Shown here: in pieces, positions 28,004 to 37,678 of the stretch
Layout: each line of letters begins with the position of its first letter
Numbering within the stretch: the stretch's first letter is position 1
The notes under the pieces: model-generated
Told to the model about the DNA's origin: nothing
The model's input: only the letters and a program-made list of their open reading frames with translations
Databases searched by the model: none
Source: Saccharicrinis sp963677655
Lineage (GTDB): Bacteria > Bacteroidota > Bacteroidia > Bacteroidales > Marinilabiliaceae
Strand: one strand, 5' to 3'
DNA length: 64,000 nucleotides
Assembly: GCA_963677655.1 (NCBI GenBank)
Contig: OY782088.1
Translations under genes and position numbers: made by a program

Positions 28004-29377
28004 TCACTTAGTTTGAATCTCATAATCAATTGTATTTTCAAATACATATTCTGTATCATTTACAGTATCTGCTTTCACGTTATTTAAATGAACACCTCTA
28101 ATTGGTAGTTCTTTTTCACCAAAAGCTTTAGCTATAAATTTTACTTGTTTTGCGTGTATATTATCCAGATAAATATTTTCTATATTGGTAAGTCTTCTTT
28201 CGTAAGTTGGAACTAAATTTCTCCATTGATAAAAAATATCAGTTTCTATCCCTAAAATTCCATAATCAACATTATCTACATCAATATTATTTATGTAAAT
28301 ATTTTTAACATACCCCCCTCTTCTTTCATTTGTTTTTACATATAGTAGATATTTTAAATTTGCATCGTTATCTACACTACAGCTATCCATAAAAACATTT
28401 TCAACCCCCCCAGACAATTCACTTCCTATTGTTAAAAATTGATGACCATTTTTAACTTTACAACCTTTAATAACTAAATTTTTTGTAGGTGTGTTTAATC
28501 TCCAGGCATCCTGATTTCTACCTGCCTTTACTGCGATCACATCATCTTGTACATCAAAAACACACTTTTCTATTAGTATATTTTGAACCATTTCAGGATC
28601 TATTCCATCAGTGTTACGTCCACGTGAATAAACTAATACATCTCTTATAACAACATTCTTTGATAAATAGGGATGTATGGTCCAGAACGGACTATTATGA
28701 ATAGTAATGCCTTGCAACAAAACATTTTCACATCTATTAAACTGAATAAACTGTGGTCTTAAGTGAGAAGTATCACTTACCATACGTCTATCTTTAACCG
28801 AGGTATTAGTAGAAGATAATTTATATAATTGCTTTAGACTCTTTAGATGAGAAGCAGATCTTGAAAACCATTTTTGCCAAACGTCCATTCTTGCTTCAAC
28901 AACACCTTTACCTGAAATAGCAATATTTTTACATTGATATGCATAAATTAAGGGACTGTAATTATAGCATTCCATACCTTCCCACGTTGTTAGGACTGTA
29001 GGTAAATAATCCTTCGGGTTTTCTGAAAAGATTAGTTTAGCCCCTTCTTCTAAATAAAGATTAACATTGCTTTTAAGGTGTATTGTTCCTGTTAACCATT
29101 CTCCTTTTGGAATAAGAACAATTCCACCTCCAATATGATTGGCTTTATTAATTGCTTTTGAAATTGCCTGGGTAGTTGTTTCTAGGTTATTCTCTTGAGC
29201 ACCAAAATCTGTAATAACTAATTCCTTACAATTCTCAAAATCTGGAATTGTAATTGAGTCCATTTCAAATGGGGCCTCAATTTCAATATTTATTGTCTTT
29301 ATTGTATCTTCTTTCCTAGAACAAGAAAATAACATTAAAGAAACAATAGTAATATTAATTAGAATTAATTTGTACAT
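28004..29377 (-). CDS. glycoside hydrolase family 28 lipoprotein, second paralog
   Basis: The 457-residue lipoprotein (lipobox MLFSCS, Cys19) is collinear with the GH28 gene at 5812-7182 and very similar over its whole length. Catalytic positions: NTDGIDPE (Asp257), VQDDVIAVKAG (Asp278, Asp279), NGHQFLTIGSE (His312), and a conserved Lys in YVKTNERRGG. The Gly that normally precedes the catalytic Asp pair is replaced by Gln277. It is the first gene of the SusC/SusD locus, so it probably trims imported or surface pectic oligosaccharides. Regulatory repeats are shared with the paralog. Confidence 0.9.
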   Translation of the reverse strand: MYKLILINITIVSLMLFSCSRKEDTIKTINIEIEAPFEMDSITIPDFENCKELVITDFGAQENNLETTTQAISKAINKANHIGGGIVLIPKGEWLTGTIHLKSNVNLYLEEGAKLIFSENPKDYLPTVLTTWEGMECYNYSPLIYAYQCKNIAISGKGVVEARMDVWQKWFSRSASHLKSLKQLYKLSSTNTSVKDRRMVSDTSHLRPQFIQFNRCENVLLQGITIHNSPFWTIHPYLSKNVVIRDVLVYSRGRNTDGIDPEMVQNILIEKCVFDVQDDVIAVKAGRNQDAWRLNTPTKNLVIKGCKVKNGHQFLTIGSELSGGVENVFMDSCSVDNDANLKYLLYVKTNERRGGYVKNIYINNIDVDNVDYGILGIETDIFYQWRNLVPTYERRLTNIENIYLDNIHAKQVKFIAKAFGEKELPIRGVHLNNVKADTVNDTEYVFENTIDYEIQTK

Positions 29378-30046
29378 CTTGTGTTACGTCTTTTAAACTT
29401 TTCTTAAAAAATTTTAATCAAAATTATACGACATACCACTTTTTGTCATTATCACATTTTGACATCTCTTATCAAAACATACCAAACAACAATATATACC
29501 TATTCTACTGCACTTTACAACACAACACCCAAGTTAATTACATATACTATTTTTCATGTCAGTGGATTTATTTCCATTATATCCTAAAGAAAACACTACT
29601 AAATATTTTAACATAACAACCACATACTATTTAAATAAGTTAAAATTAACCATGCTTAATTGTTATTTTTTGTAATATTTAAATAATAAAGCTAAAATTA
29701 AGAGGGAGTAGAAATGACATTCTAACATTTATTGTATTAAATTTTTCTTCTTTATTTATTGAAGGAATATCCTATTGTTAACATATTCATATTATTATAA
29801 AACGGAGTGTAAGAAATTTGTAAGCCAGATCATTTTGGCATATTAAATTAAGTATAAGCGCAAACAATTATCATGAATAATTAGCTTAAATAAAAATCAG
29901 CAAAAGAAGTCTGTTATGATTTATATCCTCTTATTTAAAAATACTTATTGAATTAGTATATTTTATAACCTTAAAGATGATAGAAATAATCACAAATACG
30001 TCAGAATGTATGTTTATTAATAATCTAAGCTTAGTTTACTATTATC
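29378..30046. other. 669-bp intergenic region between GH28 and HTCS genes
   Basis: Apart from the promoter and repeat cluster close to the GH28 gene (29419-29483), this AT-rich stretch holds no ORF, no obvious terminator for the HTCS gene and no RNA gene that could be recognised. Confidence 0.5.
29419..29483 (-). promoter_or_regulatory. candidate promoter and activator site of the GH28-susC-susD operon
   Basis: On the minus strand a perfect TAnnTTTG -7 box (TAATTTTG) lies at 29426-29419, giving a leader of about 35 nt. Upstream, two TTATCA repeats (plus-strand spelling) lie at 29449-29454 and 29469-29474, 20 bp apart, the distal one within CTTATCAAAACATACC (29468-29483). That 16-mer matches 13 of 16 bases of the site upstream of the other GH28 gene. 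The box-to-repeat distance is 30 bp, against 29 bp there. Placement at about -37 to -71 suits activation. Confidence 0.6.
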
Positions 30047-33000
30047 CTATTTATGTGTATCTGCATATTGAGTAGGACTACAGCCAAAATGCTTAGTAAA
30101 CGTTCTTGTAAAGTTAGAATGTTCTGAAAAGCCAACTTGATATGCTATTTCAGAAATATTATAATTAGTTTTTAAAAGTAATTCAGAGGCTTTTTCCATT
30201 TTTACACGAACTATAAATTCTTTTGCAGTACTTCCTGATATTGCTTTAAGTTTGCGATATAACTGTCTTGGACTTATATTAAGCATACTTGCAAGTTGAT
30301 CAGGATTAAAACCTACAACATTTATATTTTCATTTATTATTTCAATTGTTTTTTTAACAAATCTATTATCAATTTCATTTTCTCCCTTATTCAATTCAGA
30401 TACATTAGTTTTCGTAGCGAATTTGGTTTGAAGTTTTTGTCTATTTTCAACAATACTATTTATTTGGGCTTTTAACACTTCAACACTAAATGGTTTTGAA
30501 AAATAAAAATCAGCACCGGTTTTTAATCCTGTGATATGATCTTTTTCTGTACTTTTTGCAGTAAGCATTATAACAGGAATATGTGATGTTTTTTCATCTT
30601 TCTTAATCCTATCACAGAAAGTAATTCCATCCATTTTAGGCATCATAATATCAGATATTATGACATCAGGAATATTTTCCATGGCATACTCCAAACCTTC
30701 AAGACCATTTAATTTACTTACTACCTTATAATCTTCACCTAATTCAACTTGAAGATAAGTTTGTATATCCTCATTATCCTCAACAACTAATAGGGTTGAC
30801 TTATTATTATTTTCTGTATTTTCCGTATTAGAAAAATTGCTTTCAATTTCCTTTTCCTCAAAATTCTCACTAGCAATCGACACATCATTATCAACTTCTT
30901 CAAATTTCAATGATACTACTACCTTCGTTCCTTTTTTTGGAATACTATCAACATTAATTGTTCCACCAAAAAGTTCGATAATTTTTTTTGTTAACGCCAA
31001 TCCCATTCCTGAAGAACTACCATAAAAGGGTTTTGCACCTTCATTATTAAAAGGTTCAAAAATATTTTTCAAAGCTTCGGAATCTATTCCTACTCCACTA
31101 TCTATTACATTTACACAAAATATCCCTCGGGTTTCACTTGATTCAATATTAATATCTATTTTTCCTCCATCGGGAGTATATTTAAAAGCATTTGATACAA
31201 TATTTAAAATGATTTGCTCTAGTTTTTTCTTATCAAAATAACCAATTTGTTTTTCGACTTCAGAATCAAAGGATAATAAAATATTTCTTCGCTCCGCCAT
31301 AACTTCAAAAGTCTTGACACAATCTCGAACAATGGCAACTCCATCCTGAACTGAAAATTCTGGCAAGAGCTTACTTTCCTCAAATTTTCTAAAATCTAAA
31401 ATTTGATTGATTAGTTGAACTAACCTATCTACATTTTTATTAATGATAGATAAATATAAATTTCTATGATTTGCAGTCATAGATTTATTACCCAATTGCT
31501 TAAGAGGATCGGTAATAAGTGTTAGTGGTGTTCTTAATTCATGAGAAACATTCGTAAAAAATTCTATTTTATCTTTATTGATTTCTTCTTGTTTTTCTGC
31601 ATTAATTCTTTCAATTAAAACATCACTTTTTAATTTTTGCTGATATGATATAATCTTATAGGCAGTAATAAAAACAAGTACTATAAAAATAAAATAAAGA
31701 ACATAAGCAAGGTTTGTTGCATACCATGGTGGTAGTATAGAGACATTTAAGCTGACTGTATTGGAAAAAATATTATCAGGTGAGATGGTTTTAGCCTTAA
31801 ATGTATATTCACCAAAAGGAACTTTGATAAAAGTAACATTATTTGATGTTGATTCTATCCAGTCATCGTTATATCCTTCTAGTTTATAATAAAATTTACC
31901 CCATTCTGAATTCTGAAAGTTTAATGAGGTTAACTCTATACCAAAATTATTACTAGTATACTTGAGATTAATTTCTTTTGTTTTAGAAATTACCTTATTA
32001 ATAATCTCCTGACCGTTAACCTTTTCATTTGGGAAAATACGTTTTCCTGAAACATAAAAATTTTCTAATATAAGATTAGGTGCAAACTTATTAGTTCTGA
32101 TAGTTCTTGGATTAAAGCTTACATAACCTTCTCTTGCTCCAAAATATATAATATTATTTATTGTATCATTAAATGAAGATCTATTCATAAAAACCCAATT
32201 TTCCGATGCATCAGAAATTGGAAAATTGGAAACACTTTGGTCATGTTTATGTATTTTTGAAATCCCTTTTTTAGTTGAAAACCAAATATTACCTTCCTTA
32301 TCTTCCTCAATCGCACAAATATATTCATCAATCAAACCTTCATGTTTCGAAAATTTTTGAATTTCATTATTCGCTTTATTTATTCTATATAAACCTTCTG
32401 AAGTTCCAGCCCAAATGAATCCTTCCTGATCTTCATGCAAAGCATAAGCACACTCACCTTCAAATTGACCATCAGTTACGTGTTTAAAATCTTTAATTTG
32501 CATAGTATCTATGCAGATTACATTATCATCAAACCCTAAACGAAAAACACAATATCCTTCAGTTGCTATCCATATATTTTTTTCCCTATCTTCAATTATA
32601 TCTCGTATTGGAATTTTATTGATTAACCTATGTAAATCTGATTTTTTATATTCGAAATTGTCGGAATTTATTTTGAAAACACCTTTATATACTCCTGCCC
32701 AAAAATGATTATCATATGAAGGTGTCATACAATAAACATAAGGGTCACTCATATATACCTCCGGCACATGATTATCAACTATTTTAATTGTTTTTTTATT
32801 TTTAGTATTATATACCCAAAGTCCTTTATCTTTAGTGCCAATCCATATGTTTCCATTTTTATCCTGATGGAGAGATAGAATATTTTTTAATTTGTTTTTT
32901 GATTTATAATATGGATGTTGCCACAAATATTCACCACTATTACTTTTTATTTGTATTCCATTATTATATGTACCGAACCATATTTCTTTATCCATCTTTA

Positions 33001-33712
33001 ATATGGTAGATATTTGACATTTTGTATATCTATTATCCTTTTCAGCATATACATAATTTAATAAAAAAGGTAATCTATTAAGGTCTGCTTTATATATATT
33101 ACCTTTCTCTGTTCCTATCCAAATAATATCTTGATCATCTACATAGTAACAATTTATTACTTCGTCAGGTAATGCTCCCGATTTATTTATATTTGGATAA
33201 TACACTATTGTATCCTTTGATTTTGTATCATACGAAGCAAAATGATTATCTAATAAAAAATATCGTTTCCCATTAATTTCTTTATTACTATTTAAAGTGT
33301 TTGAATCTAATAACAATTGCTTCTGAACCCCTTCATACAAGCTAGTATCTTTTATAATATTAAATTTATTTGTAGAATAGTCATATTTAATATGCTTATT
33401 TTCATAGGTAAGAATCCATAATTGTTTATTAGAATCTGTAGCAATATTCTTAATTCGGTTATCTGGTATATTATTATATTGATTTGGATTATGCTTAAAC
33501 ACAGTGAACTTATTTCCATTATATTTAAATAAGCCATTCCAACTAGCAATCCATAAATATCCAATAGAATCTTTGGATATACCTTGAATTGGGGCATCGA
33601 TATTTACATTCTCACCTATTATTCTTTCAAAAAAAAGTTCTTGAGAGTAACTAATGAAACATATTGAAGAAAATATCAAATATATAATTACACAACGTAT
33701 TAACCTATTCAT
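30047..33712 (-). CDS. hybrid two-component system regulator (HTCS)
   Basis: One chain of about 1221 residues combines sensor and output. It has a signal peptide, 14 or so beta-propeller repeats (such as IGYLWIASWNGLFKYNGNKF), a Y_Y_Y domain, a membrane helix (LAYVLYFIFIVLVFITAY), HisKA (FTNVSHELRTPLTLI), HATPase_c (GSSSGMGLALTKKI), a receiver domain (LLVVEDNED, phospho-Asp in DVIISDIMMPKMDG, Lys in YFSKPFS) and a C-terminal AraC domain. An ATG 11 codons upstream (33745) would put charged residues before the signal peptide, so 33712 is preferred. HTCS proteins bind oligosaccharides in the periplasm and activate the adjacent utilization locus, here GH28-SusC-SusD. Confidence 0.93.
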   Translation of the reverse strand: MNRLIRCVIIYLIFSSICFISYSQELFFERIIGENVNIDAPIQGISKDSIGYLWIASWNGLFKYNGNKFTVFKHNPNQYNNIPDNRIKNIATDSNKQLWILTYENKHIKYDYSTNKFNIIKDTSLYEGVQKQLLLDSNTLNSNKEINGKRYFLLDNHFASYDTKSKDTIVYYPNINKSGALPDEVINCYYVDDQDIIWIGTEKGNIYKADLNRLPFLLNYVYAEKDNRYTKCQISTILKMDKEIWFGTYNNGIQIKSNSGEYLWQHPYYKSKNKLKNILSLHQDKNGNIWIGTKDKGLWVYNTKNKKTIKIVDNHVPEVYMSDPYVYCMTPSYDNHFWAGVYKGVFKINSDNFEYKKSDLHRLINKIPIRDIIEDREKNIWIATEGYCVFRLGFDDNVICIDTMQIKDFKHVTDGQFEGECAYALHEDQEGFIWAGTSEGLYRINKANNEIQKFSKHEGLIDEYICAIEEDKEGNIWFSTKKGISKIHKHDQSVSNFPISDASENWVFMNRSSFNDTINNIIYFGAREGYVSFNPRTIRTNKFAPNLILENFYVSGKRIFPNEKVNGQEIINKVISKTKEINLKYTSNNFGIELTSLNFQNSEWGKFYYKLEGYNDDWIESTSNNVTFIKVPFGEYTFKAKTISPDNIFSNTVSLNVSILPPWYATNLAYVLYFIFIVLVFITAYKIISYQQKLKSDVLIERINAEKQEEINKDKIEFFTNVSHELRTPLTLITDPLKQLGNKSMTANHRNLYLSIINKNVDRLVQLINQILDFRKFEESKLLPEFSVQDGVAIVRDCVKTFEVMAERRNILLSFDSEVEKQIGYFDKKKLEQIILNIVSNAFKYTPDGGKIDINIESSETRGIFCVNVIDSGVGIDSEALKNIFEPFNNEGAKPFYGSSSGMGLALTKKIIELFGGTINVDSIPKKGTKVVVSLKFEEVDNDVSIASENFEEKEIESNFSNTENTENNNKSTLLVVEDNEDIQTYLQVELGEDYKVVSKLNGLEGLEYAMENIPDVIISDIMMPKMDGITFCDRIKKDEKTSHIPVIMLTAKSTEKDHITGLKTGADFYFSKPFSVEVLKAQINSIVENRQKLQTKFATKTNVSELNKGENEIDNRFVKKTIEIINENINVVGFNPDQLASMLNISPRQLYRKLKAISGSTAKEFIVRVKMEKASELLLKTNYNISEIAYQVGFSEHSNFTRTFTKHFGCSPTQYADTHK

Positions 33713-33980
33713 AAACTCACTATATACTTTTATTTCAGGTGGCAAAATATATACATTATAGAAATAATTAATGTAAATCTGTACTTAAAATTAGTAATAC
33801 AGTATATTACCTTTATCATCCATAATTTACTACTTATTATTTAGGAAATTAAAAAATGTTTAGGATATTATTTTTAAAATACGCATCTCAAATAGAATAA
33901 AATTCACTAAATAAAGCTTAGCATCAAAAATAACACCAATGAACTTTATAGGTAAAAAATTATGATCATCCATAAAACAA

Positions 33981-34016
33981 AAAATCCTATAAATCAAAAA
34001 AGAATTATAGGATTTT
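33981..34016 (-). terminator. intrinsic terminator after the 603-residue protein gene
   Basis: A 12-bp perfect stem (AAAATCCTATAA/TTATAGGATTTT) lies 21 bp past the stop codon at 34037 and is followed by T-rich sequence on the minus strand. Confidence 0.8.
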
Positions 34017-34036
34017 TAATGTTTTAAAATATTTTA

Positions 34037-35848
34037 TTAAGCTGGTTCTGGAATAAAAATGGATTCCAGTTCCGTTTTATATTTTGTCAAATCTGACAGT
34101 ACATTATTTTTCATATTTGAGAATATTTCATCTCCTTTTGAAAATAAATCTTTATAATAGCCAATACCATCTTGTAGATTTTTTCTGAAAGTATTAAAAT
34201 ATTTAATATCAGGAGCTGAGAATTCATCTTTACACTCGTCAATCTTTTCCTTAAGGTAATCCACATAAATATTTAATTCTTTAATAAAGACATTAGGTCT
34301 ATTTGAATTAAAAAGAGTTGTTGTTTTACCATAGATAAAATCAACCATTTCTCGTAAAGAGGATAGCTTATTAAAATATGCTAAGTTAGGTCCAGGGCAC
34401 ACTACGACTCCATGGTTTCCTTTAGGAACTTCGAGGTTGTGATGCTCTAAAACACTATTACCTAACCCAACACATAGACAAGCTTTTTCCATTACTTTGT
34501 CTATTTTAGCTTTTAAATCAACCGGATTTACAATTGATTCTTTTAATTCATTAATTTTCTTCTTTTGATATGCTACAGAAGCAGTACATATAGGATTCTT
34601 ACCGTATTCAGTATTAAACTGAAGGAATTTCTTTAGACATGAAGCACCTGGTTTTCCTTCATCAATACGCTTTTGTTTAGCTATATCTGCTGAATTTTCT
34701 TTTATTGAATTAAACCTTACTCCAAGAGGAGAAATATCACTCAAATAAAAGTCGTCTTCTGTTCCCTCTTTTAATAAATTTAAAGTATAATCATCAACCG
34801 TTGTAGCTTCAGGAACCAGCATAAATGGAGAACCCCATCCTACTGATTGCATGTTAAAATGTTCTATAAACATTTTATGCTCATCAGCATCACCAACTCC
34901 ACCTTGAACAGTATAATGAACAGGAAATTCATTTTCCAACTTTATACCTTTTTCTTTCTCTAACACATCAGAATAGGTAGAGAATAGCATCTGCGCTAAC
35001 TTATCTTTGTTATCATTAAATTCTTTTAGAATAGGTCCTAAAAGGAAACCATCTGTAGCAAAGGCATGTCCACCGCAATTTAAACCTGATTCAATTCTGA
35101 ATTCAGAAACCCACAAGCCTTTTTTTGCTAAAAATCGACCTTGAACCATAGCTGATCTGTAATCACTAACTTTAAGGATGATTCTTTTCTTAAGCTTTCC
35201 TAATTCATTAGGGAAAAAGTCTTTAAACTTTGACATAAATCCATATAATCTTGGATTTAATCCAGCAGACAAAACAACAGAACCATCTATGTCACTTTCA
35301 GCAAAACCTTTTAGTGCAGCATGTGCGTCGTTATATTCTATAGATAAAGGCTCATTATTAGAATCAAAATTTACCCCATCTAATTTTGTCATAATATTAA
35401 CATCAATACTACCTGCTTTGATATTATTACGTAACGTTTTCTGTAATTCTATTTTTTCATTACCCTCAGCAACAAGCATATTATTATACAATTGCTTTAA
35501 TTCATTGTTTTCAGGTAACAATTCAAAATATTTTGTGATTTCACTACTTTCAGTAAAATCAGATTTCTTTAATTTATCAAATTTAGCATTAACCAAATCA
35601 TTCATTAAATTAAGATACTTCCTAATTATATTTGATCGTGCTTCTGAATTTGATAAATCTTCCGCCTCATATTCTAGATTATTTTCCTTACAATACATCT
35701 CACGAAGCTGTTCCATTAAATAATGATCAGTAATTGGTACAACTGAATCAATTCCATAATGAGCAACCTTCAATGGCGATTCTATTGTATATCCAGTACC
35801 CATTACGGGGATATGGAACGTATGTAAAGAATTTATTACTTCACTCAT
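34037..35848 (-). CDS. uncharacterised 603-residue protein with a conserved-looking Cys-rich C-terminal half
   Basis: I do not recognise this protein with certainty. It has no signal peptide or membrane helix, so it is probably cytosolic. Segments such as HIPVMGTGYTIESPLKVAHYGIDSVVP near the N-terminus, and TVQGGVGDADEHKMFIEHFNMQSVGWGSPFMLVPE (about 313-347), look like loops of an FMN-type TIM barrel such as nitronate monooxygenase, but no catalytic set is provable. Cysteines 258, 404, 421, 457, 459 and 484 lie in glycine- or proline-rich stretches (SGLNCGGHAF, CLCVGLGN, VVVCPGPN) and could hold a metal or Fe-S cluster. It is a single-gene unit with its own terminator, divergent from the carbonic anhydrase gene. 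Confidence 0.6.
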   Translation of the reverse strand: MSEVINSLHTFHIPVMGTGYTIESPLKVAHYGIDSVVPITDHYLMEQLREMYCKENNLEYEAEDLSNSEARSNIIRKYLNLMNDLVNAKFDKLKKSDFTESSEITKYFELLPENNELKQLYNNMLVAEGNEKIELQKTLRNNIKAGSIDVNIMTKLDGVNFDSNNEPLSIEYNDAHAALKGFAESDIDGSVVLSAGLNPRLYGFMSKFKDFFPNELGKLKKRIILKVSDYRSAMVQGRFLAKKGLWVSEFRIESGLNCGGHAFATDGFLLGPILKEFNDNKDKLAQMLFSTYSDVLEKEKGIKLENEFPVHYTVQGGVGDADEHKMFIEHFNMQSVGWGSPFMLVPEATTVDDYTLNLLKEGTEDDFYLSDISPLGVRFNSIKENSADIAKQKRIDEGKPGASCLKKFLQFNTEYGKNPICTASVAYQKKKINELKESIVNPVDLKAKIDKVMEKACLCVGLGNSVLEHHNLEVPKGNHGVVVCPGPNLAYFNKLSSLREMVDFIYGKTTTLFNSNRPNVFIKELNIYVDYLKEKIDECKDEFSAPDIKYFNTFRKNLQDGIGYYKDLFSKGDEIFSNMKNNVLSDLTKYKTELESIFIPEPA

Positions 35849-36072
35849 AACTATTATAAACTTTATTGGCGCGCTAAGTTAGAAATACAAACTTAGTTGT
35901 GCAGTTTTTTAAGCAAAATTAATATGATATTCCTAATTTCGACTATTTAGTTCATTAATTCGCTTAAGAAAAATAATTTCCGTAGTCGATTATTTACTAA
36001 ATTACTAATTACAGTACGAACAATATCTATTTTTGAACAGTTGTTTTCTCAATTAATAATTACTTTAAATTT

Positions 36073-36672
36073 ATGCGTTCTTTAGATCAAATATTAGTTG
36101 CCAATAAAGACTGGGTTAAGGAAAAAACCTCCATTGACAAGGATTACTTCAAGAATTTAGCATTAGGGCAATCCCCACAATATTTATGGATAGGCTGTTC
36201 TGATAGTCGTGTTCCAGCTGCTGGTTTTACACATACTGAACCCGGAGAGATATTTGTACATAGAAACATTGCTAACCAAGTAATTACAAACGACTCCAAT
36301 GTAATGAGCGTTATAAAATATGCTGTTGACTATTTAAAAGTTAGACATATTGTTGTTTGTGGTCATTCAGGTTGCGGAGGTATTGCAGCTGCAGTTGATG
36401 ATAATAATGATGAATATTTAGGAGACTGGCTTTCTGCAATTAAAGGCGTTTACAGAAAGAATCTACCTGACCTTGAAAAGATAGATAACGAGGAAGATCG
36501 CTTGGATCGGTAATCGGAACTTAATGTAGAAAGACAAATAGAAAAACTATCAAGAACATCTATAGTTCAAAAAGCATGGAAAACAAAACAAGATTTATTC
36601 TTACATGGATGGATGTTTAATCTAAAAACAGGTTATTTAAAAAGATTGATTGATGTAAAATCACCATATTAA
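36073..36672 (+). pseudogene. beta-carbonic anhydrase interrupted by an in-frame TAA
   Basis: The first 146 codons encode a typical beta-carbonic anhydrase: CSDSR gives Cys42, Asp44 and Arg46, and CGHSGCGG gives His98 and Cys101, so the zinc site is complete. A TAA stop at 36511-36513 follows EEDRLDR. The same frame continues for 52 more codons to 36672 with the expected family tail (SELNVERQIEKL, TSIVQKAW, LHGWMFNLKTGYLK). In relatives this position is usually Leu or Val, so a TTA to TAA change explains the break. The intact product would be about 199 residues. The truncated protein lacks the C-terminal helix and probably does not fold as a dimer. A sequencing error is possible. Confidence 0.85.
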
Positions 36673-36747
36673 AATAGAGAAACACTATTAATCATAAGAA
36701 TTCTTAAGATTTAAATATTCAAAAATAAAACTAACTATAAAACAATA

Positions 36748-36765
36748 AAGGGGCATAAGCCCCTT
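36748..36765. terminator. bidirectional terminator between convergent genes
   Basis: A GC-rich stem (AAGGGGC/GCCCCTT) with a four-base loop lies between the carbonic anhydrase gene (plus) and the DUF3078 gene (minus). T-rich sequence follows on the plus strand. Confidence 0.75.
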
Positions 36766-36772
36766 TTCTTAT

Positions 36773-37657
36773 TTAAAATTTATATGACAAACCGGCTCCA
36801 AACAATTGTTTCATTTGAACTCTTGGACCTTCTTCTACACCCTCACTATTTACATATTTAATATCATCATCATAAATAATATTAGCAGTAAATACGGCAC
36901 TCAAAAATTCATTAATCTTCATATCTAAACCAAACTCCCAATCTACATCTATATTTTGAGGATTTTCAGAATAATTAGAGAATAAATCCAACCTTGTGTA
37001 TCCATTTACATTTTTTACAATATTGTTCTTTTTTGCAGTTAATTTCAATGATGCACCATACTCACCCCTCATTGTTTCATCTATATCTACACCATATGCA
37101 CCTTCATGCGATAATGAATCATTAGTAACAAATGTCATTTTCGATGTTAATGGTGAAATAAATAATGAAAAATTATCAGAAGGTTTATAGTCCATACCCA
37201 GAGAAAATTGCAAATATCCAGGAGCCATAAATTCAGAAACCTGAACCTCTTGAACTAAAGGATCTTTATAACCAACAGCAAACTGAGTTTTAAAATCTGC
37301 CATAGCAGTATAAAACCAATGTCCTCCATTTTCATAACCTAATTTAGTGGTAAAATGAATCCTATCTTCTGATTTAGCCACCTTATAATCTCCTTGTTTG
37401 GTTAAACCATAACCAAGATCTAATGTATTATCCCAGGCATACTTACCTTTGTTATAATTTAAAAACCCTTTAAATAAAAAAGTTCCGGCAAGTGAATTAT
37501 TTCCTCCTCCCGACCAATTGGTTAATGATACTTGTGAAAAATTTAGGGATGTATTCCCTCCTACTTTCCAATTTTTAATCGAATCATTTTTCTGCTCCTG
37601 AGCAAAAATACCTATAGTACTAAAGCATAAAACTGCTACTATAAAATTTCTAATCAT
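36773..37657 (-). CDS. DUF3078 outer-membrane beta-barrel protein
   Basis: The 294-residue protein has a signal peptide (to about FAQ, residue 20) and the DUF3078 signature: NWKVGGNTSLNFSQVSLTNWSGGGNNSLAGTFLF, followed by strands such as YAWDNTLDLGYGLTKQG, and a C-terminal aromatic strand ending in Phe (GAGLSYKF). It is predicted to form a small outer-membrane barrel; function is unknown. It lies 21 bp downstream of the MscS gene, so the two may be co-transcribed. Confidence 0.85.
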   Translation of the reverse strand: MIRNFIVAVLCFSTIGIFAQEQKNDSIKNWKVGGNTSLNFSQVSLTNWSGGGNNSLAGTFLFKGFLNYNKGKYAWDNTLDLGYGLTKQGDYKVAKSEDRIHFTTKLGYENGGHWFYTAMADFKTQFAVGYKDPLVQEVQVSEFMAPGYLQFSLGMDYKPSDNFSLFISPLTSKMTFVTNDSLSHEGAYGVDIDETMRGEYGASLKLTAKKNNIVKNVNGYTRLDLFSNYSENPQNIDVDWEFGLDMKINEFLSAVFTANIIYDDDIKYVNSEGVEEGPRVQMKQLFGAGLSYKF

Positions 37658-37678
37658 GTGTGAAGTTTATTTGGTTAT

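Noticed and set aside
33713..33745. Upstream ATG (33745) as start of the HTCS
   Set aside because: It would add 11 residues including charged ones before the signal peptide; starting at 33712 gives a normal signal peptide.
35178..35723. 181-codon open frame on the plus strand
   Set aside because: It lies entirely inside, and antisense to, the 603-residue protein gene, has no recognisable motif and a composition expected from the opposite strand.
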